Assembly: GCA_963817015.1 (NCBI GenBank) | Contig: CAWFMV010000007.1 | Location: 2,170,001-2,234,000, forward strand | From: VAZQ01 sp963817015 | Lineage (GTDB): Bacteria; Pseudomonadota; Alphaproteobacteria; Rhizobiales; Xanthobacteraceae | Reading direction: 5' to 3' | DNA: 64,000 bases | In this document: in pieces, positions 26,349 to 35,694 of the stretch | Layout: each line of letters starts with the position of its first letter | How positions within the stretch are numbered: position 1 is the stretch's first letter | Made by a program: the position numbers and the translations under genes | The notes under the pieces: model-generated | The model's database searches: none | Told to the model about the DNA's origin: nothing | Seen by the model: the letters and a program-made list of their open reading frames with translations, nothing else

Positions 26349-27401
26349 TCAGCGGCAGCCGGGAAGCTTGCTGTCGGCGTTTTCCACGGCGAAAGGAGGA
26401 AGCCGTTCGATCGCCGCCTCGATGTAGCTCAAATCGAGCACCCGCGCTGCCGGCGCCGGCGCGCCGACGAACTTGTTACGCACGTACCAGGCCTGCATGT
26501 CGAGCATGCTGGCGACCGCCACCCGGCCATTCGGGTCGCGCGCCGGCCAGGTATATTGATGGAGCATTTCCGGCCGCCGCTCGGTACCGCTTTTGACCAG
26601 AAGGTCGATCATCTCCTTGCGAACGGCGCCGCCATGATACGCTTGGCAGTAGTCGCGGGCGCCGCGCAGCGCGGCAAGGTAGAAGTTGCGCGCCACCGCG
26701 GGATTGCGCCTGGCCCAATCGGTATTGACCATGTTGACCGAGATGGTGACCGGGCGCGGCTCGATCAGATCGTCGGAATCCGCAAACGGCACCGCCAGGT
26801 CGAGATCGCGCAATTGCGACGTGAACGGATGGATGGCGAGTGCGGCGTCGATCGCCTTGTTGGTGAACGCAATCGCATATTGCGCGAAGGGAATCACTTT
26901 GACATCGACGTCGGCCATCGTGAGGCCTGCGGTCTCCAGCATCTTGCCGATCTCATAGGTCGACACCGAGCCGGGCCCGTTGGTGGCGATCACGCGGCTC
27001 TTGAGCTGCTTGATGTCTTTGATTTGGTCCTTGAGGTCGGCGCGCAGCATCATGTTGTGGCCGAGCGGCGTCGAGACGCGCGACATCGCGACGGTGATCG
27101 GCAGGTTGCGCTCCAGCGCGTTGAAATAGCCGGCCGCGATGCCGCCCTCGATGACCTGATACTGGTTCTGCGCCAGTAGCGCGATCGCATTGGCGGCGGA
27201 GTCGAGTGGATCGATCACCACCTTGATGCCGACCTCGCGGAAATAGCCGCGCTCGACCGCGATCAGCAGCGCGCCGGAGGCGATCGAGGGCGCGTTGCCA
27301 ACCCGCACGGTGACCTCCTGCGCGGACACAGTAGCGGGCAGTGCCAGCAGCGCGACCGACACCACCAGCGCACGCGTCAACAGGTTCACAATTCGGATCA
27401 T
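26349..27401 (-). CDS. ABC transporter periplasmic binding protein, NMT1/SsuA-like
   Basis: A 350-residue receptor with a signal peptide (VVSVALLALPATVSAQ) followed by VTVRVGNAPSIASGALLIAV and ERGYFREVGIKVVI, the opening of the nitrate/sulfonate/taurine class. No permease or ATPase gene is adjacent. It lies 11 bp downstream of a c-type cytochrome gene on the same strand, an unusual partner. The ligand cannot be predicted from the sequence. Confidence 0.82.
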   Translation of the reverse strand: MIRIVNLLTRALVVSVALLALPATVSAQEVTVRVGNAPSIASGALLIAVERGYFREVGIKVVIDPLDSAANAIALLAQNQYQVIEGGIAAGYFNALERNLPITVAMSRVSTPLGHNMMLRADLKDQIKDIKQLKSRVIATNGPGSVSTYEIGKMLETAGLTMADVDVKVIPFAQYAIAFTNKAIDAALAIHPFTSQLRDLDLAVPFADSDDLIEPRPVTISVNMVNTDWARRNPAVARNFYLAALRGARDYCQAYHGGAVRKEMIDLLVKSGTERRPEMLHQYTWPARDPNGRVAVASMLDMQAWYVRNKFVGAPAPAARVLDLSYIEAAIERLPPFAVENADSKLPGCR

Positions 27402-27412
27402 CGTTCGAGACT

Positions 27413-27937
27413 CTAGTGAGGATGGGACGGTGTGCCGCCCGCCGACGTCTGGCTGCCGGCGGGGGTAAACGACTGGTTGTTGAACGGCGGCGAGATCGGC
27501 TGCTGCACCACGATGAAACCGTGCTTGGCAGCCTGGTGGCAGGCGTTGCAGGCGGCGGTGAGCTGATCGAAGGCGATCGTGAACTTGACACGGTCTCGGC
27601 TGCCGACGGCGCGGCCGAGCTCGGCGATCTCACGCTCGTTGAGCGCAGTAATGACTGGTGCAGCGGTGACCCCATAGACGGTCGGATAGAGCAGGGCCAA
27701 ATCCGCAAATCCGGTCTTGAGCCCTTCGAGGCTGTGCTCGGCAAGCTCCCAGTTGTTGGCCGCGACCGCGAACCAAAGCTTGGAGTGGCGGATCTGCTGC
27801 GTGATCATGAGGTCGCCGATCCGCGGCGCGTAGCCGCCCGCGATTGCCGCCGGCGCGCCCTCGTGGTGCTGCTGGGCGGATGCGCTCGCGACCGTCAGCA
27901 CGGCAGCCACTGCAATCATGAAGGCTCGTCGCATCAT
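27413..27937 (-). CDS. periplasmic c-type cytochrome-like protein
   Basis: A 174-residue secreted protein with signal peptide (MRRAFMIAVAAVLTVASASAQ). It has one CxxCH haem motif (ACNACHQAAKHG) near residue 133, placed after a four-helix-like region (IRHSKLWFAVAANNWELAEH, then FDQLTAACNACH). That layout, haem at the C-terminal helix, resembles cytochrome c-prime-like proteins. It is the first gene of a two-gene unit with the binding protein and is divergent from the VanX-like gene. Confidence 0.72.
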   Translation of the reverse strand: MMRRAFMIAVAAVLTVASASAQQHHEGAPAAIAGGYAPRIGDLMITQQIRHSKLWFAVAANNWELAEHSLEGLKTGFADLALLYPTVYGVTAAPVITALNEREIAELGRAVGSRDRVKFTIAFDQLTAACNACHQAAKHGFIVVQQPISPPFNNQSFTPAGSQTSAGGTPSHPH

Positions 27938-28053
27938 CGTCTCCGCAGGACCCTCAAGCCAATGAGCTTCGAAAGCAACACGCTCGCCCTCATGTTGTCA
28001 TCAGCGCCTGGTAACCATTGCCATGCTGAATTTTAGGTGTGGTTGACCTGACC

Positions 28054-28728
28054 ATGCAAGCCGCCATCGTCCTCCTTCTGCTGGTCCTGACTTCGCGCTC
28101 GGCCCACGCGCAGAGGATGCCCGCCGAGTTCATCGATGCCGCCACGGTGGTCGATGGCCTCGTGGTCGACATGCGTTACTTCGGCGCTGACAATTTTGTC
28201 GGGAAACGCATCGATGGCTATGAGGCATCGCGCTGCCTGCTGACGCGGCCAGCGGCGACGGCCCTTGCGGCAGCGCAGCGAGGTCTGGCGCGGCGTGGGC
28301 TGGGGCTCAAGGTTTACGACTGCTACAGGCCTGTGCGCGCGGTTGCGCACTTCGCGCGCTGGGCGCGCGACGTCGCCGATGTGGCGCGCAAGCCTGAGTA
28401 TTATCCCGACGTCGACAAGCGCGATCTGTTTCGGCTGGGCTACATCGCCGAGCGCTCCGGCCACTCGCGCGGCTCGACCGTCGATATTACGCTGGTGCGA
28501 CGCGCGGGCGGCGGAAGCGATCCCGAGATGGGGACGCGGTTTGACTTTTTCAGTCCGAAGTCATGGCCGGCTGACAACAGCGTTGGCAAGGCAGCGCAGC
28601 GTAGTCGGGCGTTGCTCGCGGCCGCAATGACGCGGGCCGGCTTTCAGCCATACGATCAGGAATGGTGGCATTTCACGTTGCGAAATGAGCCCTTTCCGGC
28701 GAGCTATTTTGACTTTCCAGTTCGATGA
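28054..28728 (+). CDS. D-alanyl-D-alanine dipeptidase, VanX/DdpX family
   Basis: A 224-residue secreted zinc peptidase. A signal peptide (AAIVLLLLVLTSRSAHAQ) precedes FIDAATVVDGLVVDMRYFG. The zinc ligands are in SGHSRGSTVDITL (SxHxxGxxxD) and EWWHFTL. CYRPVRAVAHFARWA supplies the conserved arginine. It would split D-Ala-D-Ala in the periplasm, for recycling rather than vancomycin resistance, as no VanHA genes are near. A GTG at 28039 is an alternative start. Confidence 0.87.
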   Translation: MQAAIVLLLLVLTSRSAHAQRMPAEFIDAATVVDGLVVDMRYFGADNFVGKRIDGYEASRCLLTRPAATALAAAQRGLARRGLGLKVYDCYRPVRAVAHFARWARDVADVARKPEYYPDVDKRDLFRLGYIAERSGHSRGSTVDITLVRRAGGGSDPEMGTRFDFFSPKSWPADNSVGKAAQRSRALLAAAMTRAGFQPYDQEWWHFTLRNEPFPASYFDFPVR

Positions 28729-28957
28729 GCGCGCGCCCAGGCGCTATCGTCAGTCAAGCACTCATCGTCAGGCGCACATGGTTATGATGCTGTTAGTTCT
28801 GAGGCTGCAATTGAACTGATTACGCGATGGTTTCCACGCATTAACTCGGCGGAATAACGACGCGTTTGCCTTCTCGCATGGGTCGAGTTGAGAATTAGTT
28901 TACGGTCGAACTTTAGAATAATTGCAAATTGCACCGGGCTTGCCTGGAGAATTCTTG

Positions 28958-30068
28958 ATGCAGGACGCACACGCGCAAAGCGCTCGCAGGTCTCTGATCG
29001 AAGAGATCGAGCAGAACTCTTACGACCGGCACGCGGGAGCAGCGTGCCGATACGCTCCGACGCATCACCGATCTTTTCATCATCTCTGCCGGCGATCTCA
29101 ACGATCAGGTCACGCAGATCTTTGACGATGTCATGGGAATGCTGGTCGAGGCGATCGAAACGAAGGTCCGGGCCGAGCTCAGTGTGCAGCTCGCTCCGAT
29201 TGAAAACGCGCCGATCAACGTGATCAAGCGCCTCGCGTGCGATGACGAGATTGCGGTGGCGGGGCCGGTGCTTGCGCAATCGCCGCGGCTTTCGCCCATT
29301 GATCTTGTCGACATCGCCGAAACGAAAAGCCAAGCGCACCTGCTCGCGATCTCGGAGCGGGACGCGATCGCGCCCATGGTTACCGACATTCTGGTGAACC
29401 GCGGCGACGATCACGTCGTGCGGAAAGTGGTCGCCAATCCGGGCGCCAGCTTTTCGGACAGTGGCTTCGGTGCGCTGGTGCGGCGTGCCAACAAGGACGA
29501 TGCCGTGTCCGAGCGACTGGCGCGGCGCACGGACATTCCGCCGCACCTCTACTGCTCGCTGCTGGTGCAGGCCACCGAGACCGTGCGCAAGCGACTGCTT
29601 GCGAATGTTCCGCTTGAGGCGAGGGCCGACGTCAATCGCGTTGTCAGCAAGGTCTCCGAGGAGCTGGCGGCCGGCAGCAGTGCCGGCATCCGGCGCGACT
29701 ACGCCGGCGCCATCCACCGCTGCCTGACTGACCGTCAGGCGGGTCGGCTGAGCGAGGCGGAGGTCGCGGTCTTTGCGGAGATGAGACAGTTCGAGGAGGC
29801 GGTCGCCGCGATTTCGCTGCTTTCGGGTTTGCCGGTCGATGTGATCGATCGGGTGATCAACAGCGATCGGCTTGAGCCAACGGTGATCCTCTGTCGCGCA
29901 GCCGGGTTCAGCTTCAAGACGGCGCGCGCGGTCTTCCTGCTGCGGCCGAAGAACCAGGCGAGGCTGTCGGAGGACGTGAGCGAAGCCGAGGCCGATTTCA
30001 AGAAGCTTGCGCACTCGACCGCCAAGCAGATTACGCAATTCTGGCTCACCCGCGCGTCGCTGCATTGA
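28958..30068 (+). CDS. DUF2336 protein (frameshifted near start)
   Basis: A protein of about 370 residues of the DUF2336 family found in alphaproteobacteria. The start MQDAHAQSARRSLIEEIEQ is in one frame; from RADTLRRITDLFIISAGDL onward it is in another, with the break near 29020. Family landmarks are FDDVMGMLVEAIETKVRAEL, LAQSPRLSPIDLVDIAETKS and RAAGFSFKTARAVFLLR. TGGAGAA precedes the ATG. Function is unknown; helical repeats suggest a scaffold. Confidence 0.75.
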
Positions 30069-30236
30069 TCTCTTTTCCCGCCTTTGTTTGACGCGACGCG
30101 AGCAACGGCTCGGCAATTGTCGTCTGCCTGCTCCCCTTAGCCCAAGGAGCCGCTTTCCGACCGCGTGCTCCATCGCGTATTGTGGTGTCGCGATCGAGCG
30201 ACGCCGGTCGCGCTCAATGCCATCGGGGGGAGGGAA

Positions 30237-31091
30237 ATGTTCCAGAACGCGTTCAAGGTGGCGCTGCTCGTCGGCGTGGCATGGGCGGCGACAGCCAGCG
30301 CGCCGGCCATCGGTGACGGCATGACCTACCCGGATTTCGAAAGCCAATGGAGAAGTCCGACAGCCGGCAGAGGCGGAATTCCGTGGGACCCGACCAAGCC
30401 GATGGGCCTCGGCCAAGCAGGCGCCGCTGACACCGGAGTATCAAGCCATCTTGGAAGCGAGCCTGCGGGATCAGGCCAAGGGTGGACAGGGCAACAACTA
30501 TGAGGCGGCCTGTGCTCTATCGGGCATGCCGCGGATCATGAGCCTCGCGGCGCCGATGGAAATTCTGATCCAGCCGATCCACACGCTCATTCATTTTCCA
30601 GAACGCCTTCCGCGTCGGATCTATACCGATGGACGCGATTGGCCCAGGAACTCGGAGCCACCAACCTTCCAAGGCTACTCCATCGGCAAGTGGATCGACG
30701 AGGATGGCGACGGCCGCTACGACGTGCTCGAGGTCGAGACGCGCAACTTCACCGGTCCGCGCGCGCTCGAATCGCACTGGCCTGCCGTTGCACGAGGACA
30801 ACCAGACCATCGTCAAGGAGCGGCTCTATCTCGACAAGAACAACAAGGACATTCTGCATGACGAGGTCACGACCATCGACAATGCCTTCACCCGGCCCTG
30901 GACGGTCGACAAGCACTATGTCGCGCGAGCGCAAGCCGCGATGGTCCGAATACAATTGCCAGCGAATCGGACACGCAGGTCTTCATCGGCAAGGAGCGAG
31001 TATCTCGCTGAGCGCCGACGGCAAGCTCATGCCGGTCCACAAAGATCAGCCGCCGCCGGACCTGCGCTATTTCAGCCGTCGCAGACGGTGA
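30237..31091 (+). pseudogene. secreted EF-hand-loop family protein, copy 1 (several frameshifts)
   Basis: First of three tandem homologues. The signal peptide (KVALLVGVAWAATASAPAIG) and MTYPDFESQWRSPTAGRG are in frame 1. The next part (LTPEYQAILEASLRDQAKGG through RRIYTDGRDWP and GYSIGKWIDEDGDGRYDVLE) is in frame 2. LPLHEDNQTIVKERLYLD and TTIDNAFTRPWTVDK are in a third frame, and the tail (LSADGKLMPVHKDQPPPDL) in a fourth. Breaks lie near 30412, 30778, 30945 and 30995. The 12-residue loop DEDGDGRYDVLE at 30697-30732 has the 1-3-5-9-12 acidic pattern of an EF-hand. GGGGGGAGGG precedes the ATG. Confidence 0.65.
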
Positions 31092-31139
31092 CGAATGCGG
31101 CGGCCACCATGATCTGGCTACCGTCGGTCGATCGCTGCG

Positions 31140-31958
31140 ATGCTGGCGCGTGCTGCCGCGATGATCACCGGCGTGCCGGCGAGCGGCGACGACATGAAGT
31201 ATCCCGATTGGGAAGGCCAATGGCGAAATCCGACCGCCAACCGCGGCGGCAATCCCTGGGATCCCGACCAAGCCCATGGGGCTCGCGCAGCAGGCGCCGC
31301 TGACGCCGGAATATCAGGCGATCTTCGAGGCGAGCCTGCAAGAGCCAGGAGAACGGCGGACAGGGCAACAGCCGCGGCTCGACCTGCATGCTCGCCGGCA
31401 TGCCGAAGGTGATGAACTTTTCGCGAGCCGATGGAAATCGTCATCAGGCCGACGATCACCTATTTCGTGCCGCTGCATTATCCGACGCGTCGCATCTATA
31501 CCGATGGCCGCGACTGGCCGACGGACGAGCCGCCGAGCTTCGGCGGCTATTCCATCGGCAAGTGGATCGATGAGGACGGCGACGGCCGCTACGACGTGCT
31601 CGAGGTCGAGACGCGCAATTTCGTCGGCCCGCGCGTCTTCGAATCCAGCGGCCTTCCGCTGCACGAGGACAATCAGACCGTCGTCAAGGAACGCATCTAT
31701 CTCGACAAGAACGACCAGGACATCCTGCATGACGAGATCACGACCATCGACCATGCGTTGACCCGGCCGTGGACCGTCGACCGCATCTACTCTGCGTCGA
31801 GCACAACCCGCGTCTGGATCGAGAAGAATTGCCACGAGGCCAACAATCATGTCACGATTGGCACCGAGCAATATTTCCTGAGCGCCGACGGCAAGCTGAT
31901 GCCGGTCCGAAAGGATCAGCCGCCGCCGGACATCAGCTCCTTCAGGCAGTCGCAATAG
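31140..31958 (+). pseudogene. secreted EF-hand-loop family protein, copy 2 (several frameshifts)
   Basis: Second tandem homologue. The start (MKYPDWEGQWRNPTANRGG), the LAQQAPLTPEYQAIFEASLQ segment, the MLAGMPKVMNFSR segment and the long intact remainder from MEIVIRPTITYFVPLHYPTR are in changing frames, with breaks near 31270, 31335 and 31425. The second half is open to the stop and keeps SIGKWIDEDGDGRYDVLEVE, VVKERIYLDKND and FLSADGKLMPVRKDQ. The EF-hand-like loop is at 31569-31604. The intact C-terminal two thirds make a simple sequencing explanation possible. Confidence 0.65.
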
Positions 31959-32130
31959 CGAGGCCGGAAGCGACGAAATCAGGAAACCAGAAGCCAGTGG
32001 CCCCTAGGACATTGGCACTCTCTCACAAGGACCAAGCGCGGCCCGTTTGCGCAACGGGCGCAGCCAGTTGGTCGAGGGAAGGGGCAGCTCAAATCGTGAA
32101 GTGCGAAAGAGCTGTTACCGCCCCATGCGG

Positions 32131-32334
32131 TCAATATGATGAGGGTTGCTTGCGTGCAGCATCAAATATTGCGCGACACTTGTCATATTCGGGAGTGCCA
32201 GGCTTGAGTGTACCACTCCGACATTTTTGCTCATCCGTTTGCGACGCCTGCGCATATTGCTGCGACGACTGCTGCGAAGACGACGCACATCCCGCCAAGG
32301 TGAGAACAACGACCATTGCCGACACGAGCTTCAT
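32131..32334 (-). CDS. small lipoprotein
   Basis: A 67-residue lipoprotein. It starts MKLVSAMVVVLTLAGCASSS with a clear lipobox (LAGC), followed by a Q/S-rich stretch and EQKCRSGTLKPGTPEYDKC. GGGGGA precedes the ATG; in-frame codons up to 32358 are not needed. Family unknown. It is oriented against the neighbouring paralogues. Confidence 0.7.
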   Translation of the reverse strand: MKLVSAMVVVLTLAGCASSSQQSSQQYAQASQTDEQKCRSGTLKPGTPEYDKCRAIFDAARKQPSSY

Positions 32335-32864
32335 TGACTGTCCCCCACTTCTACTCACTCAACTTGCCTGAAGTCCCCGATCCACTTCAGTGTCGGATGC
32401 AAGATTGGCGCAAATCAGATGCAAGATGGGCGCAACAATGGCGTCATCCCTAAAACAGTGAACGCACCTATCTCACTACCGTTTTGCGAACTGCGCTCAT
32501 GTTGAGCGACTTTCATGATGTCTGTAGAGATACGGAAGAACACGCGCGCACGACGGGTGGTAGGCAGCACACGCCCGCTAGCTCGTCGCGGCTTCTGCGA
32601 GGCCGTCAGCTACGCCGAAAAGGGTTTAGCTACAATTGCGGCTGTCGTACCAATGACGCTCTGTCAGCTCCAGCACTTGTGCGAACGATCCGCTCTCCAA
32701 ACCTGCTGTCCTCTTCGCGCAAGACGCCCTTCCGGCGGCGGGGCCAATCTCCTATTCTGATGGTGGACGAACCGGTGTCTTCCAGGTCGCCGCAATGGCC
32801 CGAGTCGCCACAGAAAGCGGCTCGGAATAAAATGACCCAACGACGCCACGATGGGAGGTTGATT
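32335..32864. other. intergenic region before paralogue copy 3
   Basis: A stretch of about 530 bp. Near 32395-32435 an approximately 18-bp unit (GATGCAAGATTGGCGCAA and a near copy) is repeated in tandem. An open frame continues upstream of the copy 3 start from 32484 but has no protein-like character. No other gene was recognised. Confidence 0.4.
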
Positions 32865-33692
32865 ATGTTTGCTCGCTGCTTGCTCGGCGCAATGGCGCTG
32901 GCGGCGTTCTACCTGACGATCGGAAGCGCGCAGGCGCTCGATGAGTCGAAGTATCCCGATTTCTCCGGGCAATGGAGCCGGGTCGGCCCTCCGCGCTGGC
33001 TGCGCCCTGGCGAGAAGGCGCCGCTCACGCCCGAGTACCAGGCGCGCTATGACGCGATCCTGGCCGATCAGAAGGCAGGCGGCACCGGCAACTGGCCCTC
33101 GACGTTCTGTGTCCCGCAGGGGATGCCGGCGATGATGAATCTCTTCGATCCGATGGAGATCGTGATCACGCTCAAGACCACGTACATCCTGATCAGCCAC
33201 ATCAACGATTCCTATCGCCGCATCTACACCGATGGCCGCGACTGGCCGGCTCCGGAGGAGGTCGACGCCACCTTCGCGGGCTATTCGATCGGCAAATGGG
33301 TGGACGAGGACGGCGACGGAAAATTCGATGTGCTGGAGATCGAGACCCGCCATCTCAAGGGACCGCGCGCGGTCGAATCGACCGGCCTGCCGGTGCACGA
33401 CGACAACAAGACGATCATCAAGGAGCGCATCTATGTCGACAAGTCCGATCCCGACACGCTCTGGGATGACATTACGATGATCGACAACGCCTATGTGCGG
33501 CCGTGGACGTTGCACAAGAAGGCGGTGCGCACCAAGAGCGCTAGGCCAGTTTGGTACTCGGAAGTCTGCGAGGAGAACAATTCGCTGCTGCGGATCGGCA
33601 AGGAGGCTTATTTCCTGAGCGCGGAAGGCGATCTGATGCCGTCCAAAAAGGGTCAATCGGCGCCTGATCTCCGATATTTCCAGTCCAAATGA
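32865..33692 (+). CDS. secreted EF-hand-loop family protein, copy 3 (intact)
   Basis: A 275-residue protein, the only intact member of the tandem trio. A signal peptide (LLGAMALAAFYLTIGSAQA) is followed by YPDFSGQWSRVGPPRWLRPG and APLTPEYQARYDAILADQK. RRIYTDGRDWP, GYSIGKWVDEDGDGKFDVLE, TIIKERIYVDKSD and AYFLSAEGDLMPSKKGQ are conserved with the other copies. The loop DEDGDGKFDVLE (residues about 147-158) fits an EF-hand-like calcium loop. GGGAGG precedes the ATG. The family is widespread in soil alphaproteobacteria, from memory, but its role is unknown. Confidence 0.8.
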   Translation: MFARCLLGAMALAAFYLTIGSAQALDESKYPDFSGQWSRVGPPRWLRPGEKAPLTPEYQARYDAILADQKAGGTGNWPSTFCVPQGMPAMMNLFDPMEIVITLKTTYILISHINDSYRRIYTDGRDWPAPEEVDATFAGYSIGKWVDEDGDGKFDVLEIETRHLKGPRAVESTGLPVHDDNKTIIKERIYVDKSDPDTLWDDITMIDNAYVRPWTLHKKAVRTKSARPVWYSEVCEENNSLLRIGKEAYFLSAEGDLMPSKKGQSAPDLRYFQSK

Positions 33693-33778
33693 ACGTCAGC
33701 GTTTGAACGTCAACGTTGCCTTTGCGGTCCGCATCGGCAAGTATCAGTCAACTTTGTCTTGTGAAAAAGGGTGCCGGC

Positions 33779-34678
33779 ATGACCACTGCGATTCTCGAAG
33801 CCAAACAAGATTTCGACGTGGAAGACGTCGAGTACCTCCGCCATGGCGACAAGCCACTGCTGGCGCGAGTGCATAAGCCGCGCGGAGAGGGGCCATTTCC
33901 GGCTCTGGTGGAGTGCCACGGTGGCGCCTGGTGCCTCCAGGACCGAAAAACGGAGAAGATGCGCCATGAGTTCATGGCCTCGCACGGGATCGTGTCGATC
34001 GCGCTCGATTTTCGCTCGGGCAACGAGGCTCCGTATCCTGCCTCGGTGCAGGATATCAACTATGCGGTGCGCTGGGCGAAGCTCAATGCACGCGCGCTCA
34101 AAACCAGACCCGATCTCGTCGGTCTCTCGGGCCAGTCGAGCGGAGGCCATCTGGCGATGCTCGCCGCCATGCGTCCGCGCGATCCGCGCTACGCCGCGAT
34201 TCCACTGCCGGCAGGCTCGCCTGCGCAAGACGCGAGCGTGCGCTGCGTCGTGATGTCGTGGCCTGTCATCAATCCCTTGAGCCGTTATCGCCACGCCAAG
34301 CGTGCGCTGGCAAGCGATAGTCCACCCGAATGGCCGAAGTCTGTGATCACGCGCCAGGACGCCTATTGGCAGAGCGAAGCGAACATGGGCGAGGGCAACC
34401 CGACGCTGGCGCTTGAGCGCGGCGAAAACGTGGAGACACCGCCTGCGGTTTGGTTCCAGGGCCGCGGCGACACGATGCACGACTACAAGGACGTCGAGTC
34501 GGATTTCCCGGGCAACGAGCCGCAACGCTTCGTCGCAGCCTATCGCAAGGCCGGCGGCGAGATTGCACTCGAATACTTCGAGGGTGACCGGCATCCCGGC
34601 CACTCCCCGGACCTTTCGAAGACCGGCGACATGTTCGAGCGCATGGTGCACTTCGTGCACGGGCACGTGAAAGCGTAG
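33779..34678 (+). CDS. alpha/beta hydrolase, esterase-like
   Basis: A 299-residue hydrolase of the HSL/BD-FAE type. The oxyanion loop is in LVECHGGAWCLQDRK, the nucleophile elbow in LVGLSGQSSGGHLAMLA, the acid in WFQGRGDTMHDYKDVESDF and the His in GDRHPGHSPDLSKTGD. It would hydrolyse a short carboxylic ester or lactone in the cytoplasm. The ATG at 33779 starts MTTAILEAKQDFDVEDVEY. A strong terminator follows 83 bp after the stop. Confidence 0.85.
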   Translation: MTTAILEAKQDFDVEDVEYLRHGDKPLLARVHKPRGEGPFPALVECHGGAWCLQDRKTEKMRHEFMASHGIVSIALDFRSGNEAPYPASVQDINYAVRWAKLNARALKTRPDLVGLSGQSSGGHLAMLAAMRPRDPRYAAIPLPAGSPAQDASVRCVVMSWPVINPLSRYRHAKRALASDSPPEWPKSVITRQDAYWQSEANMGEGNPTLALERGENVETPPAVWFQGRGDTMHDYKDVESDFPGNEPQRFVAAYRKAGGEIALEYFEGDRHPGHSPDLSKTGDMFERMVHFVHGHVKA

Positions 34679-34760
34679 AGGGCGTCAATAGCAGGCGCTC
34701 AGCGCAGGCCGCAAGAATGGGGCGGTCGACAACGGACCTCTTCTTTGCCGATGCGTAAAA

Positions 34761-34790
34761 AAACGGCGCGGGATGCAATCCGCGCCGTTT
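34761..34790 (+). terminator. rho-independent terminator of the hydrolase gene
   Basis: A perfect 11-bp stem AAACGGCGCGG / CCGCGCCGTTT with an 8-base loop, followed by TTATCTTTTATT. Confidence 0.8.
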
Positions 34791-34950
34791 ATCTTTTATT
34801 GGCAAGCCGTATTCAACACACGCCGATTTCGTGTCGATCTCTTGTGGCCCGCGTTTTCAAGTATTTCTTTAGCGCTAGCCTCCAAGCGCCATTGCTGCGC
34901 GTAAATCAGGGATGCATGGCGAATGCGATCTTATCCGTCGACCGGAGGAG

Positions 34951-34969
34951 GCTAAACACTCAGTTTAGC
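34951..34969. other. short perfect hairpin in an AT-richer gap
   Basis: GCTAAAC-ACTCA-GTTTAGC with GGAGGAG immediately before it lies in the gap 34795-35037. It could be an operator or attenuator for the downstream DUF3592 gene; no gene was recognised in the gap itself. Confidence 0.3.
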
Positions 34970-35037
34970 ATGGCGCGCAACCAATCCTAAACATGGCTTT
35001 GGTAAGACAGGGTGTTGGATATCTGCCTGGTGACGCC

Positions 35038-35627
35038 ATGTTCACGCTGTTTCGATACGGCTTAACTCCCTGTTGTGTTTTACTGCGTCGTCGTCATCAC
35101 CGCCGGCGTTGACGCTTTCTTGACCAACACGGTCCGAAAAGCCACCTGGCCCCAGACAGTCGTCACTGTGGTGCAATCGCAAGACCTTGGGCGACATGGC
35201 GGCCGCGTTTCGAGGCACACCAAACACCTTTCCGGACCCCCGCGGAACGCTCAAATACGTCATCGATGGAAAGAGCTACGACTGGCAAGGCCGCGGGCGC
35301 GAGATCGGCGTGACCGTGATGAAGCCCGGTGATCAGATCAAAGTTTACTACAATCCTCGGGATCCGCGGGACATCAGCACGCTGGTCCTGCTCGGGGCGT
35401 CCACGGGCAGCGTCATCATGGCGGTGGCGCTCGCATTTCTTGCCTTCTATTTCTGGTTCTTCTGGCTTCGCGGATTTCTTCGCCGTTCGGGCCCAGACGA
35501 CTTCAACGGCGATGTGGCCGAATCTTTCGCGGATCATGGGCAGGAGCACCCCAACGCAATCATCAAAAGACCGATGGGAAAGTCTTTTGACCAGAGGCTT
35601 GGGGCGGCGACTTTCGGTAAGCGATAA
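35038..35627 (+). CDS. DUF3592 membrane protein (frameshifted)
   Basis: The N-terminal helix (YCVVVITAGVDAFLTNTV, then RKATWPQTVVTVVQSQDLG) and the main part (DMAAAFRGTPNTFPDPRG, YVIDGKSYDWQGRG, VYYNPRDPRDIST, helix VIMAVALAFLAFYFWFFW) are in different frames, with a break near 35190. A further break near 35065 is needed to reach the ATG at 35038. The order helix - extracytoplasmic beta domain with YYNPxDP - helix is the DUF3592 layout. Function is unknown. Confidence 0.55.
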
Positions 35628-35694
35628 GTGCTTTGCGCGGCCGATTTGACGGTGCCGCGCCGCATTGATCACGTCCATCAATGCATTCGATCGT

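Noticed and set aside
28054..28728. Vancomycin resistance cluster
   Set aside because: Only a VanX-like dipeptidase is present; VanH, VanA and VanRS-type partners are absent, so a recycling role is more likely.
28782..30416. A 544-codon open frame on the minus strand
   Set aside because: It covers the DUF2336 gene antisense and shows Arg/His-rich shadow composition without any family motif.
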